Source of the DNA: an uncultured Candidatus Melainabacteria bacterium
GTDB lineage: Bacteria; Cyanobacteriota; Vampirovibrionia; Gastranaerophilales; Gastranaerophilaceae
Assembly (NCBI GenBank): GCA_949927415.1
Contig: CATLFB010000002.1
Span: forward strand, 1-64,000
DNA length: 64,000 nucleotides
Reading direction: 5' to 3'
A model generated the notes under the pieces. It did not search any database. It was given only the letters and a program-made list of their open reading frames with translations, and was not told where the DNA came from. The first letter of the stretch is position 1. Each line of letters begins with the position of its first letter. Shown one piece after another: positions 33,461-42,237 of this stretch. A program made the translations under genes and the position numbers.

Positions 33461-34822
33461 ATGAAAGTTTCTGCAATCACGTTTTCTAATCAGAATGCAT
33501 CTGTTGAGCGGGCTTCAAGGCAAAACACGGGCATTCGCAAAAAAGAAAAAAAACAATCGTTTTATGATGAATACAAAAAACCTGCCGCATACGCAGCAGG
33601 CGCGCTTGCTGCAGGTTTGGGAATTTTTTATTACATAAAAAGCCGCCGCGCACCATCTCTTGCAAAAGAGATTTCATCGGCGGCAAATAATGTGAGCGAA
33701 AACAAGATTCCTCTCAAAAATCTCACATGCATTATGAGCGGGGATGAACTTTTAAAAGAATTGCCGAAACTGACAAAAGAAAACTTTGTCTGCACGCCGG
33801 AAAATATGAAAAACGGGATTTTCAGAGCGGATTTGCACAGCCACTCCAACTATTCTGACGGAGAGGGTTATGTCAAAAATATTCTAGAAGAGGCGGCTGA
33901 ATATGCAGACAAACTTTATCAAAAAACCGGACAAAAATTCATTTTTGCACTAACAGACCATGACACGGTTGACGGTGTCAAAGAGGCTTTTAAGATTATT
34001 TCGCAGAACCCTTCAAAATACAAAAATCTTCAATTTGTACCGGGAGTTGAGATAAGTTTTGCTCACAGTGCGCCCAAATCAACGAATGAATGCGAAATTT
34101 CAGAAGTTCTTGCTTACGGGATAAATCCTTTTTCTGAAAATATCGGAAAATTTTTCGAAAATATTAAGCAAAAACGACTTCAGATGATAAACAATTTTAT
34201 TAATGAGGCCGGTGAAAAATGTCCGCTGACAAAATTTTCTTTTGACGAGTTTTCAAAATATTACGAACACAAAAAATACGGCAATCTGATGAACATTCAC
34301 TGGCGGATTTATCATTATGTTCAGACCAAACATGCTCTCACGCGGCATGCGGCAGACATCAATCAGGACGCGGAAATTTTGTACAAAAATATCATGGAAA
34401 ATTTCAAAGGCGCATCAGTCGAAACTTTAAAAACAAACGGAAAAATTCCGTTTTCCATAAATGAAGTTTCTGATTTTGACGGAATCCTGAAAAAATATTC
34501 TCCTCATTTTGAAAACGGAAAACTTGTTGCGGCAAGCGAAAATTCTTATGAAGAAATTATCGAAAATTTGAAAGATGAAAAAAATATATTTCTCTCATTT
34601 GCGCACCCCGGCTATTTTGCAAACCATGTTGAAAATGCGGGCGAAAGTTTGAAATATTTTACGGAAAATTCAAAAGGATTAATCAAGGCAAGCGAATCAT
34701 ATCATCAGGCTTACAAAGAAAATGTAGACAAAAATTTTATAGAAAGTTTAAGAGAAAAAACCGAAAGTTTAAATCTTTTAAACCTAGGCGGCCGCGACAA
34801 TCACGGCAAAAAATTATTTTAA
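33461..34822 (+). CDS. membrane-anchored PHP-domain phosphoesterase
   Basis: The 453-residue protein has a polar leader (MKVSAITFSNQNA), one membrane helix near 42-59 (AYAAGALAAGLGIFYY) and a PHP domain from about 120. Metal motifs are complete: FRADLHSHSNYSDG, LTDHDTVDG, FVPGVEISF, FAHPGY and GGRDNHG. PHP enzymes hydrolyse phosphoesters with two or three metals. The anchor should place the domain on one face of the membrane. It is 18 bases before the next gene. Substrate is unknown. Confidence 0.85.
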   Translation: MKVSAITFSNQNASVERASRQNTGIRKKEKKQSFYDEYKKPAAYAAGALAAGLGIFYYIKSRRAPSLAKEISSAANNVSENKIPLKNLTCIMSGDELLKELPKLTKENFVCTPENMKNGIFRADLHSHSNYSDGEGYVKNILEEAAEYADKLYQKTGQKFIFALTDHDTVDGVKEAFKIISQNPSKYKNLQFVPGVEISFAHSAPKSTNECEISEVLAYGINPFSENIGKFFENIKQKRLQMINNFINEAGEKCPLTKFSFDEFSKYYEHKKYGNLMNIHWRIYHYVQTKHALTRHAADINQDAEILYKNIMENFKGASVETLKTNGKIPFSINEVSDFDGILKKYSPHFENGKLVAASENSYEEIIENLKDEKNIFLSFAHPGYFANHVENAGESLKYFTENSKGLIKASESYHQAYKENVDKNFIESLREKTESLNLLNLGGRDNHGKKLF

Positions 34823-34840
34823 AATAAGGCAGGCGGAATT

Positions 34841-36073
34841 ATGAAAATTACATCGGCAAATCGGATTTACACAAACAAATTAAACAACGTTGAAAATCAA
34901 CAAATCAAAAGGGGAAATTTGTTTTCAAACACCATGCAGGACACGTTTAGAACGAACAATTTTTTGCCTGTTAACAAGCCCTCATTCACTGGAATTACGC
35001 GGCCTCTGGACAAAATCACAATAAACACAACACAAGATCTTATAAGCCAGTGGCAAAAGATGAAATCGTCGGTTTTTTATGAAGCGCTCGACGATAAATT
35101 ATTTCCGCAAAACAAAATTATAAGACGCGAAAATTTTTCATATTTAGAAAATCTTCCGAAAAAAATTAAGGAAGAATTTGTTGAATATTTTAAAGCGGAA
35201 ACGGGCTTTCCACACTTAAAAAAATCTTCCGAAAAAATTGAAGAAGAATATATAACTCAAGTCAAAAACGCTGCCGCATGGGTTTCGCCAAACGTAAAAA
35301 TTGTCACAGCCGGATACGACCCGACCTGCTCTGTTGGTTTAGAAAAAGCATTTCCCGGAAGTGATTTGGACAAAGCATTTGTTGTTTTGCAAAACGATTC
35401 TGTCAGAAACAGTTTCGATGTAATTAACCGTTTCAAATCACATCTCTGGTTTGAGACAGACCAGAGGATTTTGAGCCTGAATAATGAAGATACTTTTCCG
35501 GAAGTTTACACGATGGACGGCATAAGATACACGCTCAAAAAACTCGACAAACTTTTTGAAAACAAATTCCGCTTTTCAAAAACATCAAAAGAACATTTTT
35601 TAAACCTTCGCCAAACAGAACTGGAGCCTGTCAGAGGCGGACAATTTAATACCTACATTGCAGAGAAACTTCCCTTTGAAGACATTTCAAAAGAATACGC
35701 AAAAAACTTTGCCTACTTTATTGAGTCGGTTCGTGACGGAAAAATTCTTCTCAAAGACGAAAAATATTATACAATCTTGCAATCCTACATTAAAGAATCT
35801 CCGTTTGCACAATTCAGCAATGTAACGCAAATGGGCGCTCACCACAGATTGCTTTCGAGCGGTCAGAAAGAGATTAAAACAAAGCTTCAAATGCGCGAAC
35901 ATCTTTTGACGGATTTTGAGAATATGTCTGTTGATGACAAATTTGATTTAATAAAAGAAATCATAAAATCTGTATCTAAAGACAATGAAAATCCGAAGTT
36001 TGAAAAATATTTCCAAAACGACGACAACATCAAAGAGCGTTACGACAGACTGAACAGATTTCTTTTGAAATAA
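34841..36073 (+). CDS. possible nucleotidyltransferase-fold protein with a polar FTG leader
   Basis: The 410-residue protein starts MKITSANRIYTNKLNN and has KPSFTGITRP near residue 47. Around 163-183 it shows CSVGLEKAFPGSDLDKAFVV. The spacing Ser-x10-Asp-x-Asp (Ser164, Asp175, Asp177) matches nucleotidyltransferases, but Cys replaces the usual Gly. The rest is helical and unlike any family I know. It follows the PHP gene by 18 bases and shares a terminator with the convergent glucosaminidase. The NTase call needs structural support. Confidence 0.6.
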   Translation: MKITSANRIYTNKLNNVENQQIKRGNLFSNTMQDTFRTNNFLPVNKPSFTGITRPLDKITINTTQDLISQWQKMKSSVFYEALDDKLFPQNKIIRRENFSYLENLPKKIKEEFVEYFKAETGFPHLKKSSEKIEEEYITQVKNAAAWVSPNVKIVTAGYDPTCSVGLEKAFPGSDLDKAFVVLQNDSVRNSFDVINRFKSHLWFETDQRILSLNNEDTFPEVYTMDGIRYTLKKLDKLFENKFRFSKTSKEHFLNLRQTELEPVRGGQFNTYIAEKLPFEDISKEYAKNFAYFIESVRDGKILLKDEKYYTILQSYIKESPFAQFSNVTQMGAHHRLLSSGQKEIKTKLQMREHLLTDFENMSVDDKFDLIKEIIKSVSKDNENPKFEKYFQNDDNIKERYDRLNRFLLK

Positions 36074-36091
36074 ATTATATTAATTATTAAA

Positions 36092-36132
36092 CAGACTTGC
36101 CGGCATCCGTTACGGAAGTTTTGGCAAGTCTG
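36092..36132. terminator. bidirectional hairpin between convergent genes
   Basis: CAGACTTGCC and GGCAAGTCTG, with an inner CCGT/ACGG pair. Confidence 0.8.
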
Positions 36133-36145
36133 AAAAATAAATAAA

Positions 36146-36904
36146 TTACATTTTATTTAAGAAGAACACGACATTTTTAACCCACAAATCGCTTACGGAT
36201 TTGTCGCAATATCTGCCTGATTGGCCGATTGCATTAATGGTTTTGCAGTTCTCGCGGATTCTTGTATCGATTGTTTTTGCCATTATTTCAATACATTGTT
36301 CAACATTTTCAAATTTTGCATGTTTGTTGTTCAAATATATTCCGCCGATGTTTCTCATTTTAACAGCCGCGATTGATGTTCCTCTTCCGGATTCCTGCAT
36401 GGCTATTGCGATAAGAACAGTGGGGTTTACGTTGTATTTTTTCGCGATATCAATGAAGCTTTGACCTTTGCGGTAGAATGGATTGTAATCCTTTTTGCCG
36501 TGGCGCTTCGGAATCAATTTTTCGATAAAATAATTCAGTTCTTCAACAGTGCCTTTGTAGCTTTCTCTTAAACACATTGAATTTTTATTCAATTTATTTT
36601 TCGGCACAAAATCTATTGAACCTAAAGGCGGCAACGCAGGCGCTTCTTCTTTCAGCTTTGGCATATAGGGGGTAAAAATCGAAAACTTTTTCGGTTCAAT
36701 TCCGCCATAAGCCAGAAAGTTTTTATTTACCTGCTGTGCATGGCCAGAAAGACTGGTCAGTGATTCGGCTGCAATCATGGCAGTCGGAATAATTTTTTTA
36801 ATTGCTTTTTCTTTAATATTTTGCGGTATAACTTTTTGCGGCAGGAATCTCTTCAAGCCGGCTTTACCACGCATAAAGTGCGCTTGAATCTGGGGTATTT
36901 TCAT
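36146..36904 (-). CDS. glucosaminidase-domain peptidoglycan hydrolase (FlgJ/LytB-like)
   Basis: The 252-residue protein has a C-terminal domain from about 140 with NPTVLIAIAMQESGRGTS, AAVKMRNIGGIY and a late SGRYC. This is the glucosaminidase/lysozyme-like pattern with Glu in MQESG as candidate acid. The N-terminus (MKIPQIQAHFMRGK) is a basic leader without a classical signal peptide, so export route is unclear. The start at 36904 has an AGGAAAA site; a longer frame to 36985 is AT-rich and lacks one. It would cut GlcNAc-MurNAc links. Confidence 0.8.
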   Translation of the reverse strand: MKIPQIQAHFMRGKAGLKRFLPQKVIPQNIKEKAIKKIIPTAMIAAESLTSLSGHAQQVNKNFLAYGGIEPKKFSIFTPYMPKLKEEAPALPPLGSIDFVPKNKLNKNSMCLRESYKGTVEELNYFIEKLIPKRHGKKDYNPFYRKGQSFIDIAKKYNVNPTVLIAIAMQESGRGTSIAAVKMRNIGGIYLNNKHAKFENVEQCIEIMAKTIDTRIRENCKTINAIGQSGRYCDKSVSDLWVKNVVFFLNKM

Positions 36905-37113
36905 ATTTTTTTCCTGTAAGTTTATAACGTTGAGCAAAATTATTTTGTACAAAATATAAAAAATTTTCAATACGGCAAATTTCAAAATTTAAAAAAAATT
37001 AACATTTTAACTATACAGGAATTCCAAATACCTATCATCAATTATCCTGCTATGTAATGTTTTGCGGACCGAAACAGATTATAAATTAAATCGTTAAATT
37101 AATGAGGTAAAAT

Positions 37114-37314
37114 ATGAAAATTTATCCCGTAAATTCATTGCCTAAGAATAACTTTCGCTCTAATATTCCTTTGCCGGTGCCAAAGCCGCCAGGGACAAAA
37201 CTCTTTTTAGAGGGCGCAGGAACGGCTGCAGCGGCAAGCATACCAATGTTTATGTATTTGTACTTGTGCAATATTATCGAAAGAATTATGGGGATGAGAA
37301 AGAATTCCGAATAA
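37114..37314 (+). CDS. small membrane protein with MKI leader
   Basis: The 66-residue product begins MKIYPVNSLPKNNFRSN, has a Pro-rich stretch and one membrane helix (GAGTAAAASIPMFMYLYLC). A GAGGT site lies upstream. No family was recognised. It ends 13 bases before the convergent secreted-protein gene. Confidence 0.6.
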   Translation: MKIYPVNSLPKNNFRSNIPLPVPKPPGTKLFLEGAGTAAAASIPMFMYLYLCNIIERIMGMRKNSE

Positions 37315-37327
37315 AATTTCAAAAATC

Positions 37328-37858
37328 TTATTCCAGATACTTTCTTCTCATAATCAACCGGCCGGTTTCGTCATAGCCGTTACTTTTGAACCAGTGCGCT
37401 ATAAGCCTTCCGTCAGGACTGAAAATAAAAGTTTCGGCTTTTGAAACCCTGAGGCTCATATTAACCATGGCACCGGAAAGGTCATATTTGAAAGTTTTGT
37501 ATGGATATGCCGCCCCGTCTTTAATCTCATAATGCGTGAGCGTGCCGTTACGCGCATAATACCAGACATATTCCGGCTCATTTTTATACATTACGGCATA
37601 AGAGTTGTCAGAAAAAAGGGCAAGCGTTCTGTCTTTCAGTTCTGCTTTTCCCTTAAGCAAAAGCGATTTATTATATTCAAATTCTTTGTCAGTGATTCGC
37701 GCGCGGACAATTTTTCTGTCCGGTTTTTCAGGATTTGTATTTTGAAGTTCTTTTCGCGCTTCACTTGCCGTGTATTCAGCCTTCCCCGTCAAAAGCATCT
37801 CTGCCCTGACCGGCAGGCAAAACAACATCATCAAAAACACAGCCAAAAATCTTTTCAT
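37328..37858 (-). CDS. secreted protein of unknown function
   Basis: The 176-residue protein has a signal peptide (MKRFLAVFLMMLFCLPVRA, cut before EML). The mature part is beta-rich with repeated short motifs (YARNGTLTHYEI, FKYDLSGAMVNM, FSPDGRLIAHWF, YDETGRLIMRR). These resemble the YD or MORN-like repeats of antitoxin and surface proteins in rhythm only. The gene has a TTGACA-N16-TAAAAT promoter whose -10 is 6 nt before the ATG. Function is unknown. Confidence 0.75.
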   Translation of the reverse strand: MKRFLAVFLMMLFCLPVRAEMLLTGKAEYTASEARKELQNTNPEKPDRKIVRARITDKEFEYNKSLLLKGKAELKDRTLALFSDNSYAVMYKNEPEYVWYYARNGTLTHYEIKDGAAYPYKTFKYDLSGAMVNMSLRVSKAETFIFSPDGRLIAHWFKSNGYDETGRLIMRRKYLE

Positions 37859-37864
37859 AAAAAT

Positions 37865-37892
37865 ATTTTAATGAGACTTAAGCGCATGTCAA
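37865..37892 (-). promoter_or_regulatory. leaderless-type promoter, consensus -35
   Basis: TTGACA, 16 nt and TAAAAT on the minus strand, then 6 nt and ATG. No ribosome site is present. Confidence 0.75.
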
Positions 37893-37953
37893 CAAACTTT
37901 GCGACAAAATTCCAAAGCCTCATCAAAATTCAAAAAAGCCTAAATCAAACGGC

Positions 37954-39816
37954 CTAAATACTTGTCGAAAGTGAAGGCGCAATTGTAATGAACTGTCTGA
38001 CCAAGTCACTGTCCCACTGGGAGCCTGCGCCCATCTTCAAGATTTCGCATGCTTTTTCAACACCCAGTCCTTTTCTGTAGGGTCTGTCTGAAATCAGCGC
38101 ATGGTAAGCATCGGCAACCGACACAATCCTTGCAGAAAGCGGGATTTCTTCGCCCTTAAGTTTTTCCGGATAACCCGTTCCGTCATAATGCTCATGGTGA
38201 TATTTTACCATCGGAATCAAGTCGCGCAAAGCTTCGTTTGGCGCGAGAACTTTTTCCGCACCAATTACCGGATGCTGCTTCATGATTTCCCACTCGTCAT
38301 CTGAGAGATGCGACGGTTTTTTCAAAACATTTTCCGGAATTCCGATTTTGCCCACATCATGAAGCAGTGCGCCGAGTTTAATCCTCTGCACTTCGTCTTC
38401 CGGAAGATTTATCGCGCGCGCCAGCGCTTCCGAGTATCTTGAAACCGATGTCGAATGGTCTTTTGTATAAGGATCTTTAGCATCAATTGCGCCGGCTAAA
38501 GATGTGGCCATTTCCATCAGGTGGTTTTGCGAACTTATTTGTTCGTTGTTGAATTTGTGAACAAGTTCTTCTTCAAAATTTATACCCATTTGCGAGTGGC
38601 GTTTTGCAAGAACTTCCGCAAAAGAATTCAAGCTGTCATCGCTCCAGAAGTTGTAATCACTGCTGCTGATTATTGCTGACATGCCTTCTTTATAGCCTTT
38701 TGCCTGCGAAATATACATTGCCTGCTCCGCAAGGACAAGAAGTTTTTCCTGATTTTCAGTGCAATCAGGATAAGTCGAAATTCCGACAGAAACCTTGACC
38801 GGCCCGACATCATCCACAAAACAGCACGAAAGCGTGTATGTAATATATTCTGCCAGATACTTCGCATCAGCTGTATTTGTGTTCGGCAAAATTATCGCAA
38901 TCTCATCTCCGCCATAGCGGCCGGCTTTATCATTGTTCCTAATATTCTGTTTAATTTTGTCAGCCAGAAGTCTGATAACTTCATCGCCTTTTGCATGGCC
39001 AAGTTCGCGGTTGATTTTAGAAATATTGTTCACATCCATCATGATTATGGAAAGATGTGTTTTATTATCTTTTGCCCTCTGAAGTTCTTTTGAGAGAACT
39101 TCCTGAAATCCTCTGTGATTGTACAGAGAAGTAAGAGTGTCTGTATTGTCAAGTTTGTTGGCTTTTTCAAGCAGGTCAAGGTTGTGGATGAACATTGCCG
39201 CATAATTCGCCACAAATGAGAGCAATCCTGTATCCAAATCGTTTTCTTCCACCCCGATGACCATAACACCGATACAGTGGTTCACAGAAATCAGCGGAAG
39301 GATAAACGAAGACGAATTTTGAAGATACGGAATATTCAAAAACTTATTATCGTCGCGAGAAATCACAGATGAAGTTCTAAAGCTTTCCACTACCGGATTG
39401 AACTCATCTGACATGAAAATTTTTGAGGAATATGTGCTTCCGAGTTTGTTTTGAAGTTTGAGATTTATGCAGTTGGATTTTTCATGAAAAAGTCCGAATG
39501 CAGTGTATAAACAGTTGAATTTCTCGCTAAAAACATCATGAATTGATGTGAACAAATCTGACGATGAATTTTTTCCTTTAAGAGAAGCTGCCAAATCCGT
39601 CACAAAATCTGCAAAGTCCACGGATTTTTTGGAAACAGGATTGCTCAAGTAACCGCTGTAAAGCTTGTTGTTGGTTTTTTGCGCATTGAAATTGTTCAGG
39701 CGCGCAACAATCCCGTTGTCAGCAATCGGGTTTGAGACATTGCTTTTTATCGGGCTGCTAACATTAGGTTTTGCAGCTTTTTTTGTGTCTTGCTTTACCT
39801 GTTTACTTTTTTCCAT
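37954..39816 (-). CDS. GAF-GGDEF-HD-GYP cyclic-di-GMP turnover protein
   Basis: The 620-residue protein has a disordered N-terminus, a GAF-like domain (about 70-215), a GGDEF domain (about 225-385) and an HD-GYP domain (about 435-600). The cyclase active site is GGDEI, and the inhibitory site RNND lies five residues upstream, so both look intact. The HD-GYP has HDVGKIGIPENVLKKP and HHEHYDGTGYPEKLKG. It can thus in principle make and degrade c-di-GMP; the GAF domain would sense a ligand. No membrane segment is seen. Its promoter lies about 225 bases upstream, leaving a long leader. Confidence 0.93.
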   Translation of the reverse strand: MEKSKQVKQDTKKAAKPNVSSPIKSNVSNPIADNGIVARLNNFNAQKTNNKLYSGYLSNPVSKKSVDFADFVTDLAASLKGKNSSSDLFTSIHDVFSEKFNCLYTAFGLFHEKSNCINLKLQNKLGSTYSSKIFMSDEFNPVVESFRTSSVISRDDNKFLNIPYLQNSSSFILPLISVNHCIGVMVIGVEENDLDTGLLSFVANYAAMFIHNLDLLEKANKLDNTDTLTSLYNHRGFQEVLSKELQRAKDNKTHLSIIMMDVNNISKINRELGHAKGDEVIRLLADKIKQNIRNNDKAGRYGGDEIAIILPNTNTADAKYLAEYITYTLSCCFVDDVGPVKVSVGISTYPDCTENQEKLLVLAEQAMYISQAKGYKEGMSAIISSSDYNFWSDDSLNSFAEVLAKRHSQMGINFEEELVHKFNNEQISSQNHLMEMATSLAGAIDAKDPYTKDHSTSVSRYSEALARAINLPEDEVQRIKLGALLHDVGKIGIPENVLKKPSHLSDDEWEIMKQHPVIGAEKVLAPNEALRDLIPMVKYHHEHYDGTGYPEKLKGEEIPLSARIVSVADAYHALISDRPYRKGLGVEKACEILKMGAGSQWDSDLVRQFITIAPSLSTSI

Positions 39817-40047
39817 GACCTTCTACACTTTGTAATGTTTTAAAACCCGTGACAGGTTTTTATTGCCTTATTTTTTCTGTAATTTAACATTCCTTAAAAT
39901 ATTTTACTAAATACTTTGCCGAACGCAATACTTCATTTAGATGGCAAATCGAAATGATTATAAGATTTTGCACTATAATCATACAAATTCTTCGATAAAT
40001 GAAAATCCTTTTTTTAAAACAATTACAAAATTTCCTACTACACTTAT

Positions 40048-40076
40048 AGTATAACTCTTATATTAAACTTTGTCAA
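40048..40076 (-). promoter_or_regulatory. promoter of the GGDEF/HD-GYP gene
   Basis: TTGACA, 17 nt and TATACT on the minus strand. The predicted leader is about 225 bases and contains a small hairpin (AAAACC/GGTTTT at 39841-39860) near the ribosome site. Confidence 0.75.
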
Positions 40077-40095
40077 TTGTTTAGAAAAAAGGGGA

Positions 40096-40124
40096 TTGCG
40101 TTTTATGAAAGTTTGTGGTAGAAT
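40096..40124 (+). promoter_or_regulatory. promoter of a candidate ncRNA
   Basis: TTGCGT, 17 nt and TAGAAT on the plus strand, divergent from the GGDEF promoter. Confidence 0.6.
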
Positions 40125-40130
40125 TTTTTT

Positions 40131-40395
40131 ACTTCTGTAGGAAGTTTATCTTTTTGGAGTGCAGAAGCTAAGGGTTTCTTAAAACAAATTCGAAAAAGAC
40201 ATAACAAGGTTAAAATTTGTTACAAAACAATTTTTAAAAGACCATGGTATGCCTTTATTTGTCATATTAACATGCCGGATTTGTGAAGGTTTTGTAATAC
40301 TTGTGAGAATAAAATTTATATTTAATATCTTCATTAATATACATTTACTTATTGATGTTAATATATAACTATCTGCGGTTTTCGGACCGCTTTTT
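40131..40395 (+). ncRNA. candidate non-coding RNA, about 265 nt
   Basis: The region lies between a plus-strand promoter and a plus-strand terminator with no convincing ORF. Three stems are visible: CTTCTG/CAGAAG (40132/40162), TTACAAAAC/GTTTTGTAA (40220-40228/40289-40297) and, nested within the last, GGTATG/CATGCC. No signature of RNase P RNA, tmRNA, SRP RNA or 6S RNA was recognised. A 39-codon frame inside has no ribosome site. Expression is inferred. Confidence 0.45.
40375..40395 (+). terminator. terminator of the candidate ncRNA
   Basis: GCGGT and ACCGC flank a 6-nt loop, followed by five T. There is no upstream plus-strand gene within 2.9 kb, which supports a non-coding transcript. Confidence 0.8.
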
Positions 40396-40400
40396 ATTCT

Positions 40401-40757
40401 GGTGCTACGCACGTAGACACACTGGAACTGGATTAGGTGAAAGGCGCTTGTGAAAGAATTAGGAGCTGGGCGTTCAGAATTAGGACTAAGTCGCTTGGAA
40501 CGGCCGCCGTTTTCTGACAAAACCCACAAAACTCCGACGATAATCGTCGCATCCCCTCTCCTGGTAGAGGAGAGGGTTGAATTTCAACTTGAGCCCGCGT
40601 TTTGCGGAGCGAAAGTTAGAAATTCGGGTGAGGTGTGCTACGTACGTAGATACACTGGAACTGTCATACCGAAGTCGCTTTTGACAGAATTAGGCCTTGG
40701 ACATTCTGGATTAAAACTAAGCCGCTGGGAACGGGCAACGTCTTCTGACGGTTAATG
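40401..40757. repeat. R1 repeat, copy b
   Basis: Boxes ctacgcacgtag at 40405 and the perfect palindrome ctacgtacgtag at 40638, each followed by a related unit, with the CCCTCTCCT hairpin at 40554-40576 between them. The second unit is nearly identical to one in copy c. The rest of the gap up to the TolC-like gene shows nothing else. Confidence 0.8.
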
Positions 40758-40889
40758 TGAAAGTGCTACGTCTTTTGACGATTATTGCCTCAGAAAAAAC
40801 GGGAGTTTTTGCAAAATTTCGGTTTTTCTCTTCATTTTTTCCGTTTTTCGGATATAATATTTTAGCAAACCTTTATAGGGGATTTTTAT

Positions 40890-42200
40890 TTGAAAAAGAT
40901 ATTTCCGGTTATATTAACATTACTAATAATTCTTTCCGGCGCCCAAAATTCTTTTGCCGTTGAAGATGTCAAAAAAATCGACATAAAACAGGCAATCGAA
41001 ATCGCGAAGGAAAACAACCTTGATATTTTGTCCTCAAGGCTTAATATTGATATTGCCAGAAACGATATTAAAACCGCAAACAGGCTTCAGAACCCCGAAA
41101 TAAATCTTTTCTACAACTTTGGCCGCGCCGCCAAAGGAAACCCGCAGCAACTCGGCGCATCAGAAACCATTGAAATCGGCAAACGCACGCCAAGAAAAAA
41201 TCTTGCGAAAAGCAATTTGAAACTTGTCGAAAACACTCTTGAATATCTTGAATTCGACTTGAGAATGGATGTGAGAGAAGCTTACATCAACCTTGTTGCG
41301 GCAAAAACTGTTTTGAAAAATATTCTTCTGCGCCAAAAACTTTTTGAAGAACTGGTCGAAATCGCAGAAAAAAAAGTCGTATCAAAAGAATTGCCTGAAA
41401 TTGACCTCATTCAGGCAAAAATTGCACTAAATCAGTTGTTCACGCGCGTAAACACTTCCGCATCGGAAGTCAAGGCAAAAGCAATCGAATTCAACAAAGT
41501 AATCAACAGCAAACTTGAAGATTATGACTCTCTCGATGATTTTTTTCCGGACGCGGATGATTTCCTCGCGCTGATGACGCCAAAACCCGATTCCAAAATG
41601 CCTGATTTTAATTCGATTGCCCAAAGCTCTCTTCAAAACAGGATTGACTTAAAAATTGCAAAACAACAGGCTGATGTTGCCGAAAAGAACCTTTCGGTTG
41701 TTATAAGACAGCGGATTCCGGATTTGGAACTTACGGGCGGATACGGATATCAGACAAAAGCAATTTCGGATGACGGAACCTTCAGGGCAGGCGCTTATGC
41801 GGGCTTGAACATCGTGAATCTGCCGGTATTTTACAATTATTCACCAGAGATTAAAAACGCAGAATTGAAACTTAAACAGGCGCAATTGAACTGTGAATCG
41901 GTCGAAAACAAGGCGTTGAAAGATTTGAACAGGACTTACGGGCAATTTTTGACAGCAAAAGAAAATCTGAATTTTTACAACGAAAAACTTGTTAAAGATT
42001 CCGACAAAATGATGAATATCTCAAAATCGGACTACGAAGCCGGTCGTGCGGATTTGACAAGCCTTATCGTCATGGAGCAGTCGTATGAAGAAATTTTTCA
42101 AGGATTTACAACGGCAACGGCTGAGTATTACAAAAGCTGGGTGGAATTTTTGAGAGAAGCCAATACGGAAGAATTTTACCCCGACACGGAAACGATTTAA
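40890..42200 (+). CDS. TolC-family outer membrane efflux protein
   Basis: The 436-residue protein has a signal peptide (MKKIFPVILTLLIILSGAQNSFA) and two OEP repeats rich in long helices (IDIKQAIEIAKENNLDILS; LNRTYGQFLTAKENLNFY). This resembles CusC/CzcC-type outer-membrane factors. It would form the trimeric exit duct of an RND or MFP efflux system; no inner-membrane partner is adjacent. The start is TTG at 40890 behind an AGGGG site. gph follows 37 bases later. Confidence 0.9.
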   Translation: MKKIFPVILTLLIILSGAQNSFAVEDVKKIDIKQAIEIAKENNLDILSSRLNIDIARNDIKTANRLQNPEINLFYNFGRAAKGNPQQLGASETIEIGKRTPRKNLAKSNLKLVENTLEYLEFDLRMDVREAYINLVAAKTVLKNILLRQKLFEELVEIAEKKVVSKELPEIDLIQAKIALNQLFTRVNTSASEVKAKAIEFNKVINSKLEDYDSLDDFFPDADDFLALMTPKPDSKMPDFNSIAQSSLQNRIDLKIAKQQADVAEKNLSVVIRQRIPDLELTGGYGYQTKAISDDGTFRAGAYAGLNIVNLPVFYNYSPEIKNAELKLKQAQLNCESVENKALKDLNRTYGQFLTAKENLNFYNEKLVKDSDKMMNISKSDYEAGRADLTSLIVMEQSYEEIFQGFTTATAEYYKSWVEFLREANTEEFYPDTETI

Positions 42201-42237
42201 GATGGCGGCTGAATTCGGCCGGAAAAAGTGAGGATTA

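Noticed and set aside
40179-40529. Minus-strand ORF of 116 codons near R1 copy b
   Set aside because: It runs through the candidate ncRNA, its terminator and the repeat; it has no ribosome site, and similar frames occur only because the repeat is shared.
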